This document shows positions 17,412 to 26,326 of a stretch of 64,000 nt of DNA, in pieces. The notes beneath the pieces were generated by a model. That model made no database searches and had not been told where the DNA came from. It saw only the letters and a list, made by a program, of their open reading frames with translations. Location: NCBI RefSeq assembly GCF_016863615.1, contig NZ_BOPF01000038.1:40996-104995 (forward strand), read 5' to 3'. Each line of letters opens with the position of its first letter. Position 1 is the stretch's first letter. The position numbers were made by a program, and so were the translations under genes. This stretch comes from Virgisporangium aliadipatigenens. GTDB taxonomy: Bacteria > Actinomycetota > Actinomycetes > Mycobacteriales > Micromonosporaceae.

Positions 17412-18370
17412 CCGCTGATCGGGGCGGCGGCCACCAGGCGGCCGCCCAGCTCGCGCACGTACTCGACCAGTTCCGGCGGGTCGACGACCGTGAACGGGAT
17501 GCCCATGTCCGCCACGTGCGCGGCGAGCGCCAGCATCGAACGGGCGCCGGTGAGCAGCTCGCACCGGTGCCCGTCGAGCGCGTTCACCACACCCGTGTCG
17601 GGCGGAACGCGTTCGCGCACGGCCTCCGCGGGAGCCTCCAGCACGAAGCGGCCGCGGAACGGGTACACCTCGAACGCGACACCCTTCGAGACGAAGGCCG
17701 CCGCGTCCCCCTCCGGCGGGGTGCGCGGCACGAACCGCGGCCCCGTCGGGAGGATCGGCGTGAGGCGGTCGACGCGATAAGTGCGCCAGTCATGACGTTC
17801 CACATCGAAAGCCACGAGGTACCAACGGCGACCGCTGGCGACCAGCCGGTGCGGCTCGCAGATCCGGGTCGACGCGACGTCGGCGCGGTCGCGGTAGTCG
17901 AAGCGCAGGCGGTGGTGGTCGCGGCACGCGGCGGCGAGGGTGACCAGAACCTCCGGGTCGACGGTCGGCCCGCCGCCGGCCAGCGGCACCAGCATCGACT
18001 CCAGCCCGACCACCCGCCGGCGCAACCGGGCCGGCAGCACCTGTTCCAGCTTGGCCAGCGCCCGCACCGACGTCTCCTCGATGCCGGTGACCGAACCGGT
18101 GGCGGCGGTGCGCAGGCCCACCGCGACCGCGACGGCCTCGTCGTCGTCCAGCAGCAGCGGCGGCAGCGCGGCCCCGGCGCCGAGCCGGTAGCCGCCGGCG
18201 GTGCCCGCGGTCGCGTGCACGGGATAGCCGAGGGTGCGCAGCTTCTCGATGTCGCGGCGGACCGTACGGGTGGTCACGCTCAGCCGTTCGGCCAGATCCG
18301 CACCGGACCACTCGCGGTGCGTCTGGAGGAGCGAGAGCAGCCGCAGCAGGCGCGCCGAGGTCTCCAACAT
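17408..18370 (-). CDS. WYL-domain transcriptional regulator (YafY-type)
   Basis: 320 residues. The N-terminal helix-turn-helix (about 1-60) contains RLSVTTRTVRRDIEKLRTLG, the DeoR-like HTH_11. A WYL domain (about 135-215) follows with RWYLVAFDVERHDWRTYRVDRL, and then a C-terminal WYL extension. Such proteins bind a ligand, often nucleic acid or a metabolite, through the WYL domain and control nearby genes. The upstream side (18371-18630) carries no gene, so autoregulation or control of an RNA there is possible. Its TAG and the TAA of the S33 gene share the bases CTAA. Confidence 0.9.
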   Translation of the reverse strand: MLETSARLLRLLSLLQTHREWSGADLAERLSVTTRTVRRDIEKLRTLGYPVHATAGTAGGYRLGAGAALPPLLLDDDEAVAVAVGLRTAATGSVTGIEETSVRALAKLEQVLPARLRRRVVGLESMLVPLAGGGPTVDPEVLVTLAAACRDHHRLRFDYRDRADVASTRICEPHRLVASGRRWYLVAFDVERHDWRTYRVDRLTPILPTGPRFVPRTPPEGDAAAFVSKGVAFEVYPFRGRFVLEAPAEAVRERVPPDTGVVNALDGHRCELLTGARSMLALAAHVADMGIPFTVVDPPELVEYVRELGGRLVAAAPISG

Positions 18371-18563
18371 GCGACCAGCCTGGCAGGACGCCCGCGACGT
18401 GACGAGCCCGGTGATCCGTTGCGTGCCCCGGTCGACGGAATCTGTCGGGTATACCACTCTCCGCCGTTCGGTGGAAGGGGAACCCGGGGACCGTCTCCCT
18501 GCGTATCTAGAACCGAGAGTGCGATCCGCCGCACGTTCGAGAGTCACCGCACGTCAATACAGC

Positions 18564-18601
18564 AAGCGGCCGGCCTCCTGGGGGGAGACCGGCCGCTTTT
18601 T
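18564..18601 (+). terminator. orphan intrinsic terminator
   Basis: Perfect 10-bp arms AAGCGGCCGG/CCGGCCGCTT (18564-18573, 18589-18598) followed by a five-T run make a textbook terminator for + strand transcription. No + strand gene precedes it between 17412 and 18563. It may end a small RNA started in 18371-18560, or act in reverse for the repeat-protein gene, where the T-run is poor. Confidence 0.7.
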
Positions 18602-18630
18602 CGCTATCTACGGATCAGCGCGGAGTGAGG

Positions 18631-19152
18631 TCAGGCGCGAGCGTAGGGGTTGGTGTCCGGGTCGTCGTAGACCACGGTGTCCGGGACGCCGTCGTAGTTG
18701 CTGTCGATCACGGTCTTGTCGATCTCGCCGTCACCGTTGGGGTCGTAGCCGACCGCGTCGACCCGGCCGTCGTAGTTGGTGTCCGCGGCGTAGGTGTCGA
18801 CCCGGCCGTCGTAGTTGGTGTCCGCGGCGGCGATGTCGAAGCGGCCGTCGCCGTTGGTGTCGCCGTAGGCCTGGTCGGCGTGGCCGTCGCCGTTGGTGTC
18901 GACGACGTAGGTGTCGAGGCGGTGGTCGCCGTCGCTGTCGGCCCAGGCCTCGTCGGCCCGCCCGTCGCCGTCGGTGTCGTTGTAGACCTCGTTGGCGTAG
19001 CCGTCGCCGTCGGTGTCCACGTAGGCGCTGGCGGTGCCGTCGGTGTACTCGGCGACGATCACGTTGTCGTGGCCGTGGTGGCCGTGGTCGTCGTGCTGCT
19101 CGTAGCCGTGCTCCTGCTCGTAGCCTTCCGAGCCGGTGTAGTCCTCGCTCAT
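18631..19152 (-). CDS. acidic protein of nine 13-residue calcium-loop repeats, no signal peptide
   Basis: 173 residues. Residues 1-45 are acidic and histidine-rich (HDDHGHHGHD). Residues 46-162 are nine gapless 13-residue repeats of the form D(T/S)(D/N)xDGxxDxxxx, for example DTDGDGRADEAWA and DTNYDGRVDTYAA. The DxDxDG loop is the calcium-binding signature seen in EF-hands, dockerins and thrombospondin type 3 repeats. There is no signal peptide or lipobox, so the protein should stay inside unless exported by a leaderless route. GGAGG lies four bases before the ATG. Neighbouring STAS genes are divergent. Function is unknown; calcium or metal buffering or structural binding is inference. Confidence 0.85.
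   Translation of the reverse strand: MSEDYTGSEGYEQEHGYEQHDDHGHHGHDNVIVAEYTDGTASAYVDTDGDGYANEVYNDTDGDGRADEAWADSDGDHRLDTYVVDTNGDGHADQAYGDTNGDGRFDIAAADTNYDGRVDTYAADTNYDGRVDAVGYDPNGDGEIDKTVIDSNYDGVPDTVVYDDPDTNPYARA
18667..19017 (-). repeat. in-frame 39-bp tandem repeat (9 copies)
   Basis: DNA encoding residues 46-162 of the calcium-loop protein. Period is exactly 39 bases. The two copies nearest 18760-18835 are almost identical, pointing to recent unit duplication, while the outer copies have diverged. Confidence 0.85.
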
Positions 19153-19473
19153 TTTGTCCTCCGCTGAGTCCTAAGACGCTTTATGTAGGGGTCTTCGTCT
19201 TGCTGGGTTTTCGGTGCCGCGTTGCTGTTGAAACACACAGTACGAAGCGGCCGGAGGCCTCGGATCCCGGTTTTGTGCCACGTGGAGGAGTCCTCTTTGC
19301 GTCGGTTCCACCGGCAGGCGGCTCGCGATCGGTTCCCGATCGGCGTACCGTCGCAAGAAGCGCACGAACGACTGTCGAGTCGGTGATGCTCCGCAAATGG
19401 GGTTTTGCCTTCGCGGCGTCGGGCCCCACTGCCCGACTTCCCACGAACCCCGGAGCTGCGCAAGGAGTTGCTG
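19153..19473. other. 321-base divergent intergenic region
   Basis: No gene is supported here. It should hold divergent promoters for the calcium-loop protein and the STAS gene. On the - strand a TACATAA -10-like element (19181-19187) precedes the repeat gene by about 30 bases. Several T-rich patches make it less GC-rich than flanking genes. I see no clear hairpin or known operator. Confidence 0.4.
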
Positions 19474-19842
19474 ATGACCGCCACGATGCCTGCCCGTTCC
19501 CCGTCCGCGGACCGTCCCCTGCTGGTGCTCAGGACGAGTGTGCCCGAGCCGGCCGTGGTCGAGATCGCCGCCAGCGGTGACGTGGACATGAGCACCTCCC
19601 CGCAGCTGCGCGAGGCGATCGTCGAGGCGCTCGACGCGCACCGCCCGCAGCGCGTGACGGTCGACCTGGCCGACGTCGCGTTCGTCGACTCGTCCGGCCT
19701 CAGCGCCCTGATGTACTGCCGCAACATCGCCGAGCGTGACGGCATCACGCTGCGGGTGACCGCCGCTCAGCCGCTCGTCCGGCGAGTCTTCATGATCACC
19801 GGTCTGGTCGACGTGCTTCTCGAGCCGGCTGACCGTCCGTGA
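19474..19842 (+). CDS. STAS-domain anti-sigma factor antagonist
   Basis: 122 residues. The STAS core (about 25-115) contains VEIAASGDVDMSTSPQLREA and the phosphorylation loop VAFVDSSGLSALM, in which the first Ser of DSSG is the usual target of an RsbW-like kinase. When unphosphorylated, such proteins bind an anti-sigma factor and free a sigma factor. AAGGAG six bases upstream fixes the ATG at 19474. No kinase or sigma gene of the SigB/SigF class is nearby, so its partner is elsewhere. A second STAS gene follows 154 bases downstream. Confidence 0.9.
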   Translation: MTATMPARSPSADRPLLVLRTSVPEPAVVEIAASGDVDMSTSPQLREAIVEALDAHRPQRVTVDLADVAFVDSSGLSALMYCRNIAERDGITLRVTAAQPLVRRVFMITGLVDVLLEPADRP

Positions 19843-19996
19843 TCACCCGCCGGGCACCGCTCGGCGCTCATGAACGACCCTTCATGGATTCTGGCCACTC
19901 GGCTCGCAACCGGCGCCGGTCGGATCCGGTTACCGTCGGCGCGGTCAGTACGGTCGGCGCGTCCGCAGGAAGCGGGATCATGTAAGGCGTTTTACG

Positions 19997-20365
19997 GTGG
20001 AAAGTATGCGGCTACAGGTCGGTGTGGTCGAGCAACCCTACGGAGCGGTGATCACCGTTTCCGGGATGCTCACCGTCGCCACGATGGGACAGCTCGAGGG
20101 GGTACTGGCGCAGCGCCTCGGCGCCCGTCACCCTCTGCTGATCATCGACCTGTCCACGCTCGTTCTCTGCGACTCCACGAGCACCGTGCTGCTGGCCGCC
20201 GCCGTCAGCGCCGGCCGGGACTGCGGGGTCACCGTCGCGGTCGCCGCGCCGCCACCGTCGGTACTGCACGTGTTCGAGGCCAGCGGGGTGCTGGCCGAGC
20301 TGCCGGTGTACCGGACCGTCGAGGGCGCCAGCCGCCAGGAAAACCGGGACCTTGTTGCCAAATAG
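19997..20365 (+). CDS. STAS-domain protein, divergent
   Basis: 122 residues from GTG (an ATG three codons later is equally possible). The fold pattern matches STAS: GAVITVSGMLTVATMGQLEG, LLIIDLSTL, then LCDSTSTVLLAAAV where the canonical DSSG loop should be. A serine is kept but the glycine after it is replaced, so phospho-switching may differ. The region around 19843-19996 is less GC-rich and may carry a separate promoter. It probably acts in the same partner-switching or stress network as the preceding STAS protein. Confidence 0.75.
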   Translation: MESMRLQVGVVEQPYGAVITVSGMLTVATMGQLEGVLAQRLGARHPLLIIDLSTLVLCDSTSTVLLAAAVSAGRDCGVTVAVAAPPPSVLHVFEASGVLAELPVYRTVEGASRQENRDLVAK

Positions 20366-20371
20366 GCGCGG

Positions 20372-20953
20372 TTAGATGGAACTCTCCGGCATCGCCGCTT
20401 TCCGGTAATAGCTCACCGCGTTGAGGATGTCGTCGGACTCCGCGTTGGCGTCGCGCATGTCGACCAGCAGGCCGTTGCCGTTGAGCGCCCGCCAGATCTT
20501 CGGGTCGTCGAGCCCCACCGAGCCCGGATGGAACTTCATCGTCCCCGCCTGGATGCGCACGCGCAGCCACAGGTCGGTGGCGCTCACGACGCCCACCGCC
20601 GTCCATGGCAGGAACACCGAACCGGCATCGCTCTGCGGCACCGCCATCCACAGCCCGTCGAGCCCGGCCGAGAGCAGCCGGTCCATCCCCTGGCGCAGCC
20701 GCAGCAGGCTCAGCGTGCCGAGCCCCACGTGGATGGCGCCGACGGCGTAGGCGAACAGGGCGATCCCGGCCCCGACGGCGGCCTTGAGCACGGTGCTGCC
20801 GGCGCCGGTGAGCACCATGACCGCGGCGGTGCCGCCGACGACGGCGACCACGATGCTGTGCAGCAGTACCGCGACGGCGGCGGTCCGGGTCGTCAACCGC
20901 CGAAGCGCGGGTCGGTCGATACGCACCACGAACTGGTCGTCGGCCTGAGTCAT
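20372..20953 (-). CDS. two-span membrane protein of unknown function
   Basis: 193 residues. A cytoplasmic N-terminus (MTQADDQFVVRIDRPALRRL) precedes two hydrophobic helices at about 25-50 and 62-85. The rest is a soluble beta-rich domain (about 100-190) with conserved-looking WTAVGVVSATDLWLRV and a run of small strands, like the PH-type membrane-associated domains of small bacterial proteins. GAGG lies upstream of the ATG. It converges on the second STAS gene, leaving six bases between stops. No family is assigned with confidence. Confidence 0.65.
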   Translation of the reverse strand: MTQADDQFVVRIDRPALRRLTTRTAAVAVLLHSIVVAVVGGTAAVMVLTGAGSTVLKAAVGAGIALFAYAVGAIHVGLGTLSLLRLRQGMDRLLSAGLDGLWMAVPQSDAGSVFLPWTAVGVVSATDLWLRVRIQAGTMKFHPGSVGLDDPKIWRALNGNGLLVDMRDANAESDDILNAVSYYRKAAMPESSI

Positions 20954-21117
20954 GCCAGCCTCCCCGGTCCCTGGGCCGAGGCTACCCACGCGTAGCGCCC
21001 TTGTCGCCCGCTCGGCCCGGAGAACGATCAACTCGGGTGCGTTCTGTCGTACGGAGCCGGTATGTTCCAGGCTCGCTACCGAATCGATCGGTGGCGATTT
21101 CTATGGGAGAGGGCGTC

Positions 21118-22839
21118 TTGAAACGCTTGACCGGCAAAGGCTTCTTCCTGTTCCTGCTGACCGCGATCGTGCTGTCGCTGGCACCGGTGGCGCCGTCGGC
21201 GGCCCGGGCCGCCGCTTACGGTGCGATCGCCGGCACCGTGACGGACTCCTCCGGCGCGCCCGCCGCGGGCGTCGAGGTCGCCGCATTGGACTCGACCGGC
21301 AGCACGTGGGGCATCGGTCGTTCCGGGGCGGACGGGCGGTACGACCTGTCCATCCTGCCGGCCGGCGCGTACCGGCTGCGGTTCTCGCCCCCGGCCGCCC
21401 GCGGGGTGCAGCAGTGGGCACCCGGTAAGCGCAGGGCCGCGGAGGCCACCGCGCACACCGTGCACGGCGGCGGGACGACCGTCGTCGACGAGCGGCTCCT
21501 GCCCATGGCCGAGCTGGTGGTGCACCTGCAGACCGCCGACGGGCAGCCGTACGTCGACGCGCAGTTCCTGGCCAAGGACGAGTTCTCGGAATTCGAGCTC
21601 GGGCGCAGCGGTAACGACGGGGTCGTGCGCGCCAGGGTCTACGCCGGCACCTACACCGCGCGGTTCCTCGAGCCGGGGACCGGGCGGGTGCAGTACGTCC
21701 CGGGCAGCCGGACCGAGGCGGGCGCGCAGCCGTTCAGCGTCGCGCCGGACAGCGTGACCGAGCTGACCGAGCGGCGCATCGGGGCCGGCAGCCTGCGGGT
21801 GACCGCGCGGGACAGGGACACCGGTGCGGCGGTCCCGGACTTCTGCGCCTCGGCGGACGGCGGCCGGGACGAGTGCAGCAACGGCGGCGGCGTGGTGCTG
21901 CTGACCGGGGTCATCGCCGGATCCGTCGGCGTTTCCGTGCGGGGTGCGGCCGGCGCTCCGTACGGCTACGCGGACACCACGGCGACCGTGGTGGCCGGCG
22001 CGACCGTGGACATCGACGTGCCGCTGCCCGGGGTGGGCACGGTGACGACGGTGGTCCGGGCGGCCGACACCGGTGTTCCGCTGCGGGGCGCCTGCGTGGC
22101 ACTGCTCGAGAAGGGCTCATTCAGCAGCTACCGGGAAAACTTCGCGCACTGCAGCGACAACAGCGGCGCCGTGACGATTCCGCAGCGGGAGGCCGGCGAC
22201 TACATCATGTTCGTGAAGGGCGTCGGCGACTACGGGGCGCAAATCGTCGGCACGAGCGGCGGCACGGGCGACGAACGGCAGGCTCGGGTCGTCACCGTGG
22301 CGGGCGGCCAGGTGACGGTCGTTCCCGACGTGCGGCTGGACGTCGCCGGTGCGATCGTCGGCACCGTCACCGACGAGGCAGGTGCGCCGGTCGCCAACGG
22401 GAAGGTCAGTCTCACGCCCTGGCACTCCGGTGGGGACAACCAGTCCGGCTTCACGGTCCGGGCCGATGCCGACGGGCGGTACACGATGTCCGGCCTCGGA
22501 CCGTACGCCTGGCCGCTGCTCTTCTCGTTCGGTGCCAAGCCGCACCAGTGGTCGGGCGGGACCGGTGACCGGTACGCCGCCGAGGCCGTCGCGGTCACGT
22601 CGGGCGGCTCGGCCACCTACGACTACGTGATGCGGGACGGGGCCACCGTCACGGGCACCTCCTCGATCTACGGGTGGGTCGTCGCGACCAACGCCACAAC
22701 CGGGGACTACACGGGCCTCGCGTGGGTCTACGACGGCGTGTACACGATGCGGGTCATCGGTCCGCAGGTGATCCGCGTGGAGGGCGGTGACCCGGTGGCG
22801 GTTCCCGCGAGCGGGACCGTCGTGGTCGACCTGCCGTAG
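21118..22839 (+). CDS. secreted multi-domain protein with carboxypeptidase-regulatory-like repeats (copy 1)
   Basis: 573 residues beginning at TTG 21118. The alternative ATG 21103 lies in front of the ribosome-binding GGAGAGG, whereas TTG-AAA-CGC-TTG aligns exactly with GTG-AAG-TCC-TTG at the start of the paralogue at 22962. The signal peptide ends near ARA (residue 25). Tandem beta-sandwich repeats follow (GTVTDSSGAPAAGVEVAALD at about 32; GTVTDEAGAPVANGKVSLTP near 425), each like the CarboxypepD_reg or SpaA-type fold. Two CxxxxC-like cysteine pairs occur. There is no sortase or anchor motif at the C-terminus. Likely a cell-surface or matrix protein. Confidence 0.8.
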   Translation: MKRLTGKGFFLFLLTAIVLSLAPVAPSAARAAAYGAIAGTVTDSSGAPAAGVEVAALDSTGSTWGIGRSGADGRYDLSILPAGAYRLRFSPPAARGVQQWAPGKRRAAEATAHTVHGGGTTVVDERLLPMAELVVHLQTADGQPYVDAQFLAKDEFSEFELGRSGNDGVVRARVYAGTYTARFLEPGTGRVQYVPGSRTEAGAQPFSVAPDSVTELTERRIGAGSLRVTARDRDTGAAVPDFCASADGGRDECSNGGGVVLLTGVIAGSVGVSVRGAAGAPYGYADTTATVVAGATVDIDVPLPGVGTVTTVVRAADTGVPLRGACVALLEKGSFSSYRENFAHCSDNSGAVTIPQREAGDYIMFVKGVGDYGAQIVGTSGGTGDERQARVVTVAGGQVTVVPDVRLDVAGAIVGTVTDEAGAPVANGKVSLTPWHSGGDNQSGFTVRADADGRYTMSGLGPYAWPLLFSFGAKPHQWSGGTGDRYAAEAVAVTSGGSATYDYVMRDGATVTGTSSIYGWVVATNATTGDYTGLAWVYDGVYTMRVIGPQVIRVEGGDPVAVPASGTVVVDLP

Positions 22840-22844
22840 CCGAC

Positions 22845-22880
22845 GGAGAGGAGCCGATGTATCACGATCGGCTCCTCTCC
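22845..22880. terminator. 14-bp perfect hairpin between paralogues
   Basis: Arms GGAGAGGAGCCGAT (22845-22858) and complement (22867-22880) with an 8-base loop, five bases after the first paralogue's stop. It separates the tandem copies into two transcripts; there is no T-run. Confidence 0.75.
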
Positions 22881-22961
22881 TCTGGCCCGCGTCGGACCTG
22901 ATCGATATCTTCTCCTCGCCGGGGTGGATCGACCGCCGCGGATAAAGGGGAAGCGGCGACC

Positions 22962-24968
22962 GTGAAGTCCTTGTCAGGCAAGCGATTCGGCACACTATTA
23001 CTCGTAGCGTTCATCTCTCTCGTGGCGCCGGCCGTTCCGGCACAGGCCCGTGCGGCAAACGGCACCATCGGCGGCATCGTCACCACAGCGGACGGCACAC
23101 CCGCCTCGGGGGCGTCGGTGAGCCTCTACCGGCCCGGTCCCAACGGGCCCGTTCAGCGCGCCACCGCCGGTGCGGACGGGCGCTACTCGTTCAGCGTGGC
23201 ACCGGGCGCGTACGTGCTGTCCTTCCAGAGCGTCAGCCTCGGCGCCGAACAGTGGTCGCCGCAGAAGCTCTCGCCGTTCGAGGCGCGGGAGTACCCGGTC
23301 GCCGACGGGGCCACCACCGTGGTCGACGAGGCGCTGCTGGCCAGTGGCACGTTCGCGGGGACGCTCACGGACTCCGCCGGTGCTCCGGTGGCGAGCAGCC
23401 GCGTCTCGGTGTTCCTGCCCGAGGGGCGTTGGATCGGCGGGACCATGACCGACAGTGCGGGACAGTACCGCGTGGCGGGCATTCCCGTCGGGCGGTACCA
23501 GCTGTCGTTCATCGTGCCGGGGACGCAGTACCTGACGCAGTGGGCGCCGCGGGTCGTGACGCAGCCGCAGGCCGGTACCTACGCCGTGGCCGCCAATGCC
23601 GTCACCACCGTGGACGAACGACTGCTGCCCACGGGCACGCTCGCCGTTCGACCGAAAAACACCGACGGGACGGCGCTGGTCGGCGCGTCGGTCTCGCTGA
23701 GCGCCGACTCCGGGGCGTACGTCTCGGGCAGCACGGACGCCTCGGGCGTCGCGCGGATGCTCGCCTTCGCCGGCACCTACCGGGTGGGCTTCCGGACGCC
23801 GGACTGGACGCGCGGCCAGTACCTCTACGGCGCCAAGCGGTGGGACGACGCCACGCCGATCGCCGTGGCCGCCGACACCGTCACCGAGGTCACCGACACG
23901 CTGCTGCCGACGGCGAGCCTCCGGGTGACGGCGACCGACGCGGTGAACGGCGCACCCGTGACGGACTTCTGCGCCTCGGCCCTCGACGAGGGCATCTACG
24001 GATGCAGCGGCGGCTCCGGCGTGGTGCTGCTGGCCGGCGTCACGGCCGGGCCCACGACGGTCCACGTCAGTTCCGAGGACGGGCTGCACGACTTCACCGA
24101 ACTGGCGGTGACGGCGGTCGCCGGGGCCACGGTCGACGTGAGCGCCGCGCTGCAGCCGATGGCCGTGTTCACCACGGTGATCCGGGCCGCCGACACGGAC
24201 GCGCCGCTCACCGACGCGTGCGTGGCACTGGTGACGGCACCGGCGTCGGACGTCACCGACGAGTCGTTCCGCTTCTGCAGCGACAGCGGCGGCACGGTGC
24301 GCATCCCCACGGTTCCGGCCGGGGACTACAAGCTGTTCGTCCGGGCGCCTCGCGACAGCGGGTACGGCGCGCAGTGGGTCGGCGCGTCGGGCGGCACCGG
24401 TGACCCGCGCGCCGCGAAGGTGGTGCAGGCGGTCGTCGGCCAGGTGACCACGCTCTCGGACATCCGGCTCGACCGGGCCGGAACGATCACCGGCAGGGTC
24501 ACCGAGCCGGACGGCACCCCCGCGGTGTACGGCGCGGTCAACTTCGCCTCCTGGCACCCGGGGCCGGGCCCGAACTCCGGCCTCGCGGCCGACGTGGCGG
24601 CCGACGGGTCCTACACGTTCGGTGGGCTCGGGCCCTACGAGTGGCCGCTGCTCTTCTCGGCAAAGGACAAGCCGCGCCAGTGGAGCGGCAACGCGGTCGA
24701 CCGCGATCAGGCGGCCCGCATCGTCGTGACGGCGGGCGGCACGACGACGTACGACATCACCCTGCGGGACGGCACCACGGTCACCGGCACCACGCCGGTC
24801 GAGGACCACGTCATCATCCGCAGCGCGGCGACCGGCGAGATCGTCGGCGTCGCGTGGCCGGTCGACGGGACCTACACCGCCGAGGTGCTCGGTCCGCAGG
24901 ACGTGCGGGTGCAGGGCGGCGCACCGGTGGCCGTCCCGAGCAGCGGCACCGTCGTCGTGAACCTCTAG
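22962..24968 (+). CDS. secreted multi-domain protein with carboxypeptidase-regulatory-like repeats (copy 2)
   Basis: 668 residues, GTG start with GGGGAAG upstream. Signal peptide KSLSGKRFGTLLLVAFISLV has a cut near ARA-A (residue 28). It is the tandem paralogue of the gene at 21118 with one extra beta-sandwich repeat: units open with GGIVTTADGTPASGASVSLY, GTLTDSAGAPVASSRVSVFL, LAVRPKNTDGTALVGASVSL and GRVTEPDGTPAVYGAVNFAS. The ends are nearly the same in both (VRVQGGAPVAVPSSGTVVV here). Adhesion or surface decoration is inferred from the fold only. Just after the stop the final codons are imperfectly repeated (GTGAACCTCTAG, then GTGAACATCTAA in the same frame). Confidence 0.8.
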   Translation: MKSLSGKRFGTLLLVAFISLVAPAVPAQARAANGTIGGIVTTADGTPASGASVSLYRPGPNGPVQRATAGADGRYSFSVAPGAYVLSFQSVSLGAEQWSPQKLSPFEAREYPVADGATTVVDEALLASGTFAGTLTDSAGAPVASSRVSVFLPEGRWIGGTMTDSAGQYRVAGIPVGRYQLSFIVPGTQYLTQWAPRVVTQPQAGTYAVAANAVTTVDERLLPTGTLAVRPKNTDGTALVGASVSLSADSGAYVSGSTDASGVARMLAFAGTYRVGFRTPDWTRGQYLYGAKRWDDATPIAVAADTVTEVTDTLLPTASLRVTATDAVNGAPVTDFCASALDEGIYGCSGGSGVVLLAGVTAGPTTVHVSSEDGLHDFTELAVTAVAGATVDVSAALQPMAVFTTVIRAADTDAPLTDACVALVTAPASDVTDESFRFCSDSGGTVRIPTVPAGDYKLFVRAPRDSGYGAQWVGASGGTGDPRAAKVVQAVVGQVTTLSDIRLDRAGTITGRVTEPDGTPAVYGAVNFASWHPGPGPNSGLAADVAADGSYTFGGLGPYEWPLLFSAKDKPRQWSGNAVDRDQAARIVVTAGGTTTYDITLRDGTTVTGTTPVEDHVIIRSAATGEIVGVAWPVDGTYTAEVLGPQDVRVQGGAPVAVPSSGTVVVNL

Positions 24969-24991
24969 GCGAAAATCGTGAACATCTAAGG

Positions 24992-25020
24992 GAAAGGGGC
25001 CGGGCGCACCGGCCCCTTTC
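24992..25020. terminator. bidirectional intrinsic terminator
   Basis: Arms GAAAGGGGCCGG (24992-25003) and CCGGCCCCTTTC (25009-25020) are perfect, with a 5-base loop. It ends the secreted-protein gene on + and abuts the glgC stop on -. The A-rich start gives a short U-rich end on the - transcript. Confidence 0.85.
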
Positions 25021-26253
25021 TCAGGCCTCCACGATCTGGTTCTTGCCGATCACCACGATGCCGTTGGACGAGACGGTGAAACGTTCACGGTCGCGGTCCA
25101 GGTCGACGCCGATCTGCGCGCCCTCGGGGATGCGGACGTTCTTGTCGATGATGGCGCGGCGCACGACGGCGTTTCGTCCGACGTCGACCCCCTCCATCAG
25201 CACCGACTCCTGGACGGTGGCGTAGGAGTGGACGCGCACGTTCGGGGAGACGACGGACTGCTCGACGAGCGAGCCGGAGATGACGACGCCGGGGGAGACC
25301 ATCGAGCTGACCGCCCGGCCGACCCGGCCCTCCCAGCCGTGCACGAACTTCGCCGGCGGCCAGGGCCGGTAGTCCGTGTAGATCGGCCAGTCGAAGTTGT
25401 ACAGGTTGAACACCGGGTGGATCGCGATGAGGTCCATGTGGGCCTCGTAGAACGAGTCCAGCGTCCCGACGTCGCGCCAGTAGCCGCGGTCCCGGTCGGT
25501 GCTGCCCGGCACCTCGTTGTCGCGGAAGTCGTAGACGTTGGCCTCGCCGCGCTTCACGAGCTCCGGGATGATGTTGCCGCCCATGTCGTGCTTGCTCTCG
25601 GGGTTCTTCGCGTCGCTGGTGACCGCTTCGCAGAGCGCGTCGGTCCGGAACACGTAGTTGCCCATCGACGCGTAGATCTCTTCGGGTGAGTCGGCCAGCC
25701 CGACGGCGTCCTTCGGCTTCTCCCGGAACGCGCTGATCCGCTTGCCGTCCGGCCCCACCTCGATGACCCCGAACTGGTCGGCGGTCGACAGCGGCTGCCG
25801 GATGCCGGCGACGGTCACCGACGCTCCGGAGGCGATGTGCTCGGCCACCATCTGGGCGGGGTCCATGCGGTAGATGTGGTCCGCGCCGAACACGATCACG
25901 TGGTCGGGCCGCTCGTCGTTGATCAGGTTGAGGCTCTGGTAGATCGCGTCGGCGGAACCGGCGAACCACCGCGGCCCGAGCCGTTGCTGCGCGGGAACGG
26001 GTGCGACGTAGTTGCCCAGCAGCGTGGACATCCGCCAGGTCTTGGTGATGTGCCGGTCGAGCGAGTGCGACTTGTACTGCGTCAGCACCACGATCTTCAG
26101 GTAGCCGGCGTTCGCGAGGTTGGACAGGACGAAGTCGATCATCCGGTAGATGCCACCGAACGGAACGCCCGGCTTCGCCCGGTCGGCGGTCAGCGGCATG
26201 AGGCGTTTGCCCTCGCCTCCGGCGAGGACGATTGCGAGGACCTTCGGCGCCAT
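25021..26253 (-). CDS. glgC: glucose-1-phosphate adenylyltransferase (ADP-glucose pyrophosphorylase)
   Basis: 410 residues, the usual length. It converts ATP and glucose-1-phosphate to ADP-glucose for glycogen and maltose-1-phosphate synthesis. The nucleotide-binding signature is [13 protein letters not shown] (10-22), followed by [10 protein letters not shown], the sugar-binding GNYVFRTD region and the left-handed helix C-domain ([33 protein letters not shown]). It is divergent from the glycosyltransferase at 26327 with 73 bases between starts, the arrangement seen around Mycobacterium glgC/glgM. Allosteric control by glycolytic metabolites is a family property, not shown by the DNA. Confidence 0.97.
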   Translation of the reverse strand: MAPKVLAIVLAGGEGKRLMPLTADRAKPGVPFGGIYRMIDFVLSNLANAGYLKIVVLTQYKSHSLDRHITKTWRMSTLLGNYVAPVPAQQRLGPRWFAGSADAIYQSLNLINDERPDHVIVFGADHIYRMDPAQMVAEHIASGASVTVAGIRQPLSTADQFGVIEVGPDGKRISAFREKPKDAVGLADSPEEIYASMGNYVFRTDALCEAVTSDAKNPESKHDMGGNIIPELVKRGEANVYDFRDNEVPGSTDRDRGYWRDVGTLDSFYEAHMDLIAIHPVFNLYNFDWPIYTDYRPWPPAKFVHGWEGRVGRAVSSMVSPGVVISGSLVEQSVVSPNVRVHSYATVQESVLMEGVDVGRNAVVRRAIIDKNVRIPEGAQIGVDLDRDRERFTVSSNGIVVIGKNQIVEA

Positions 26254-26326
26254 GAGCAGACGCTAGACGCAGCGGGTGAACGGCACCACCCGGACGGCGA
26301 ACTTCCCAATGCGTAGGGTGTGTTCC

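Noticed and set aside
18667..19017. Possible CRISPR-like repeat array
   Set aside because: The 39-base period has no unique spacers and stays in frame within one coding gene.
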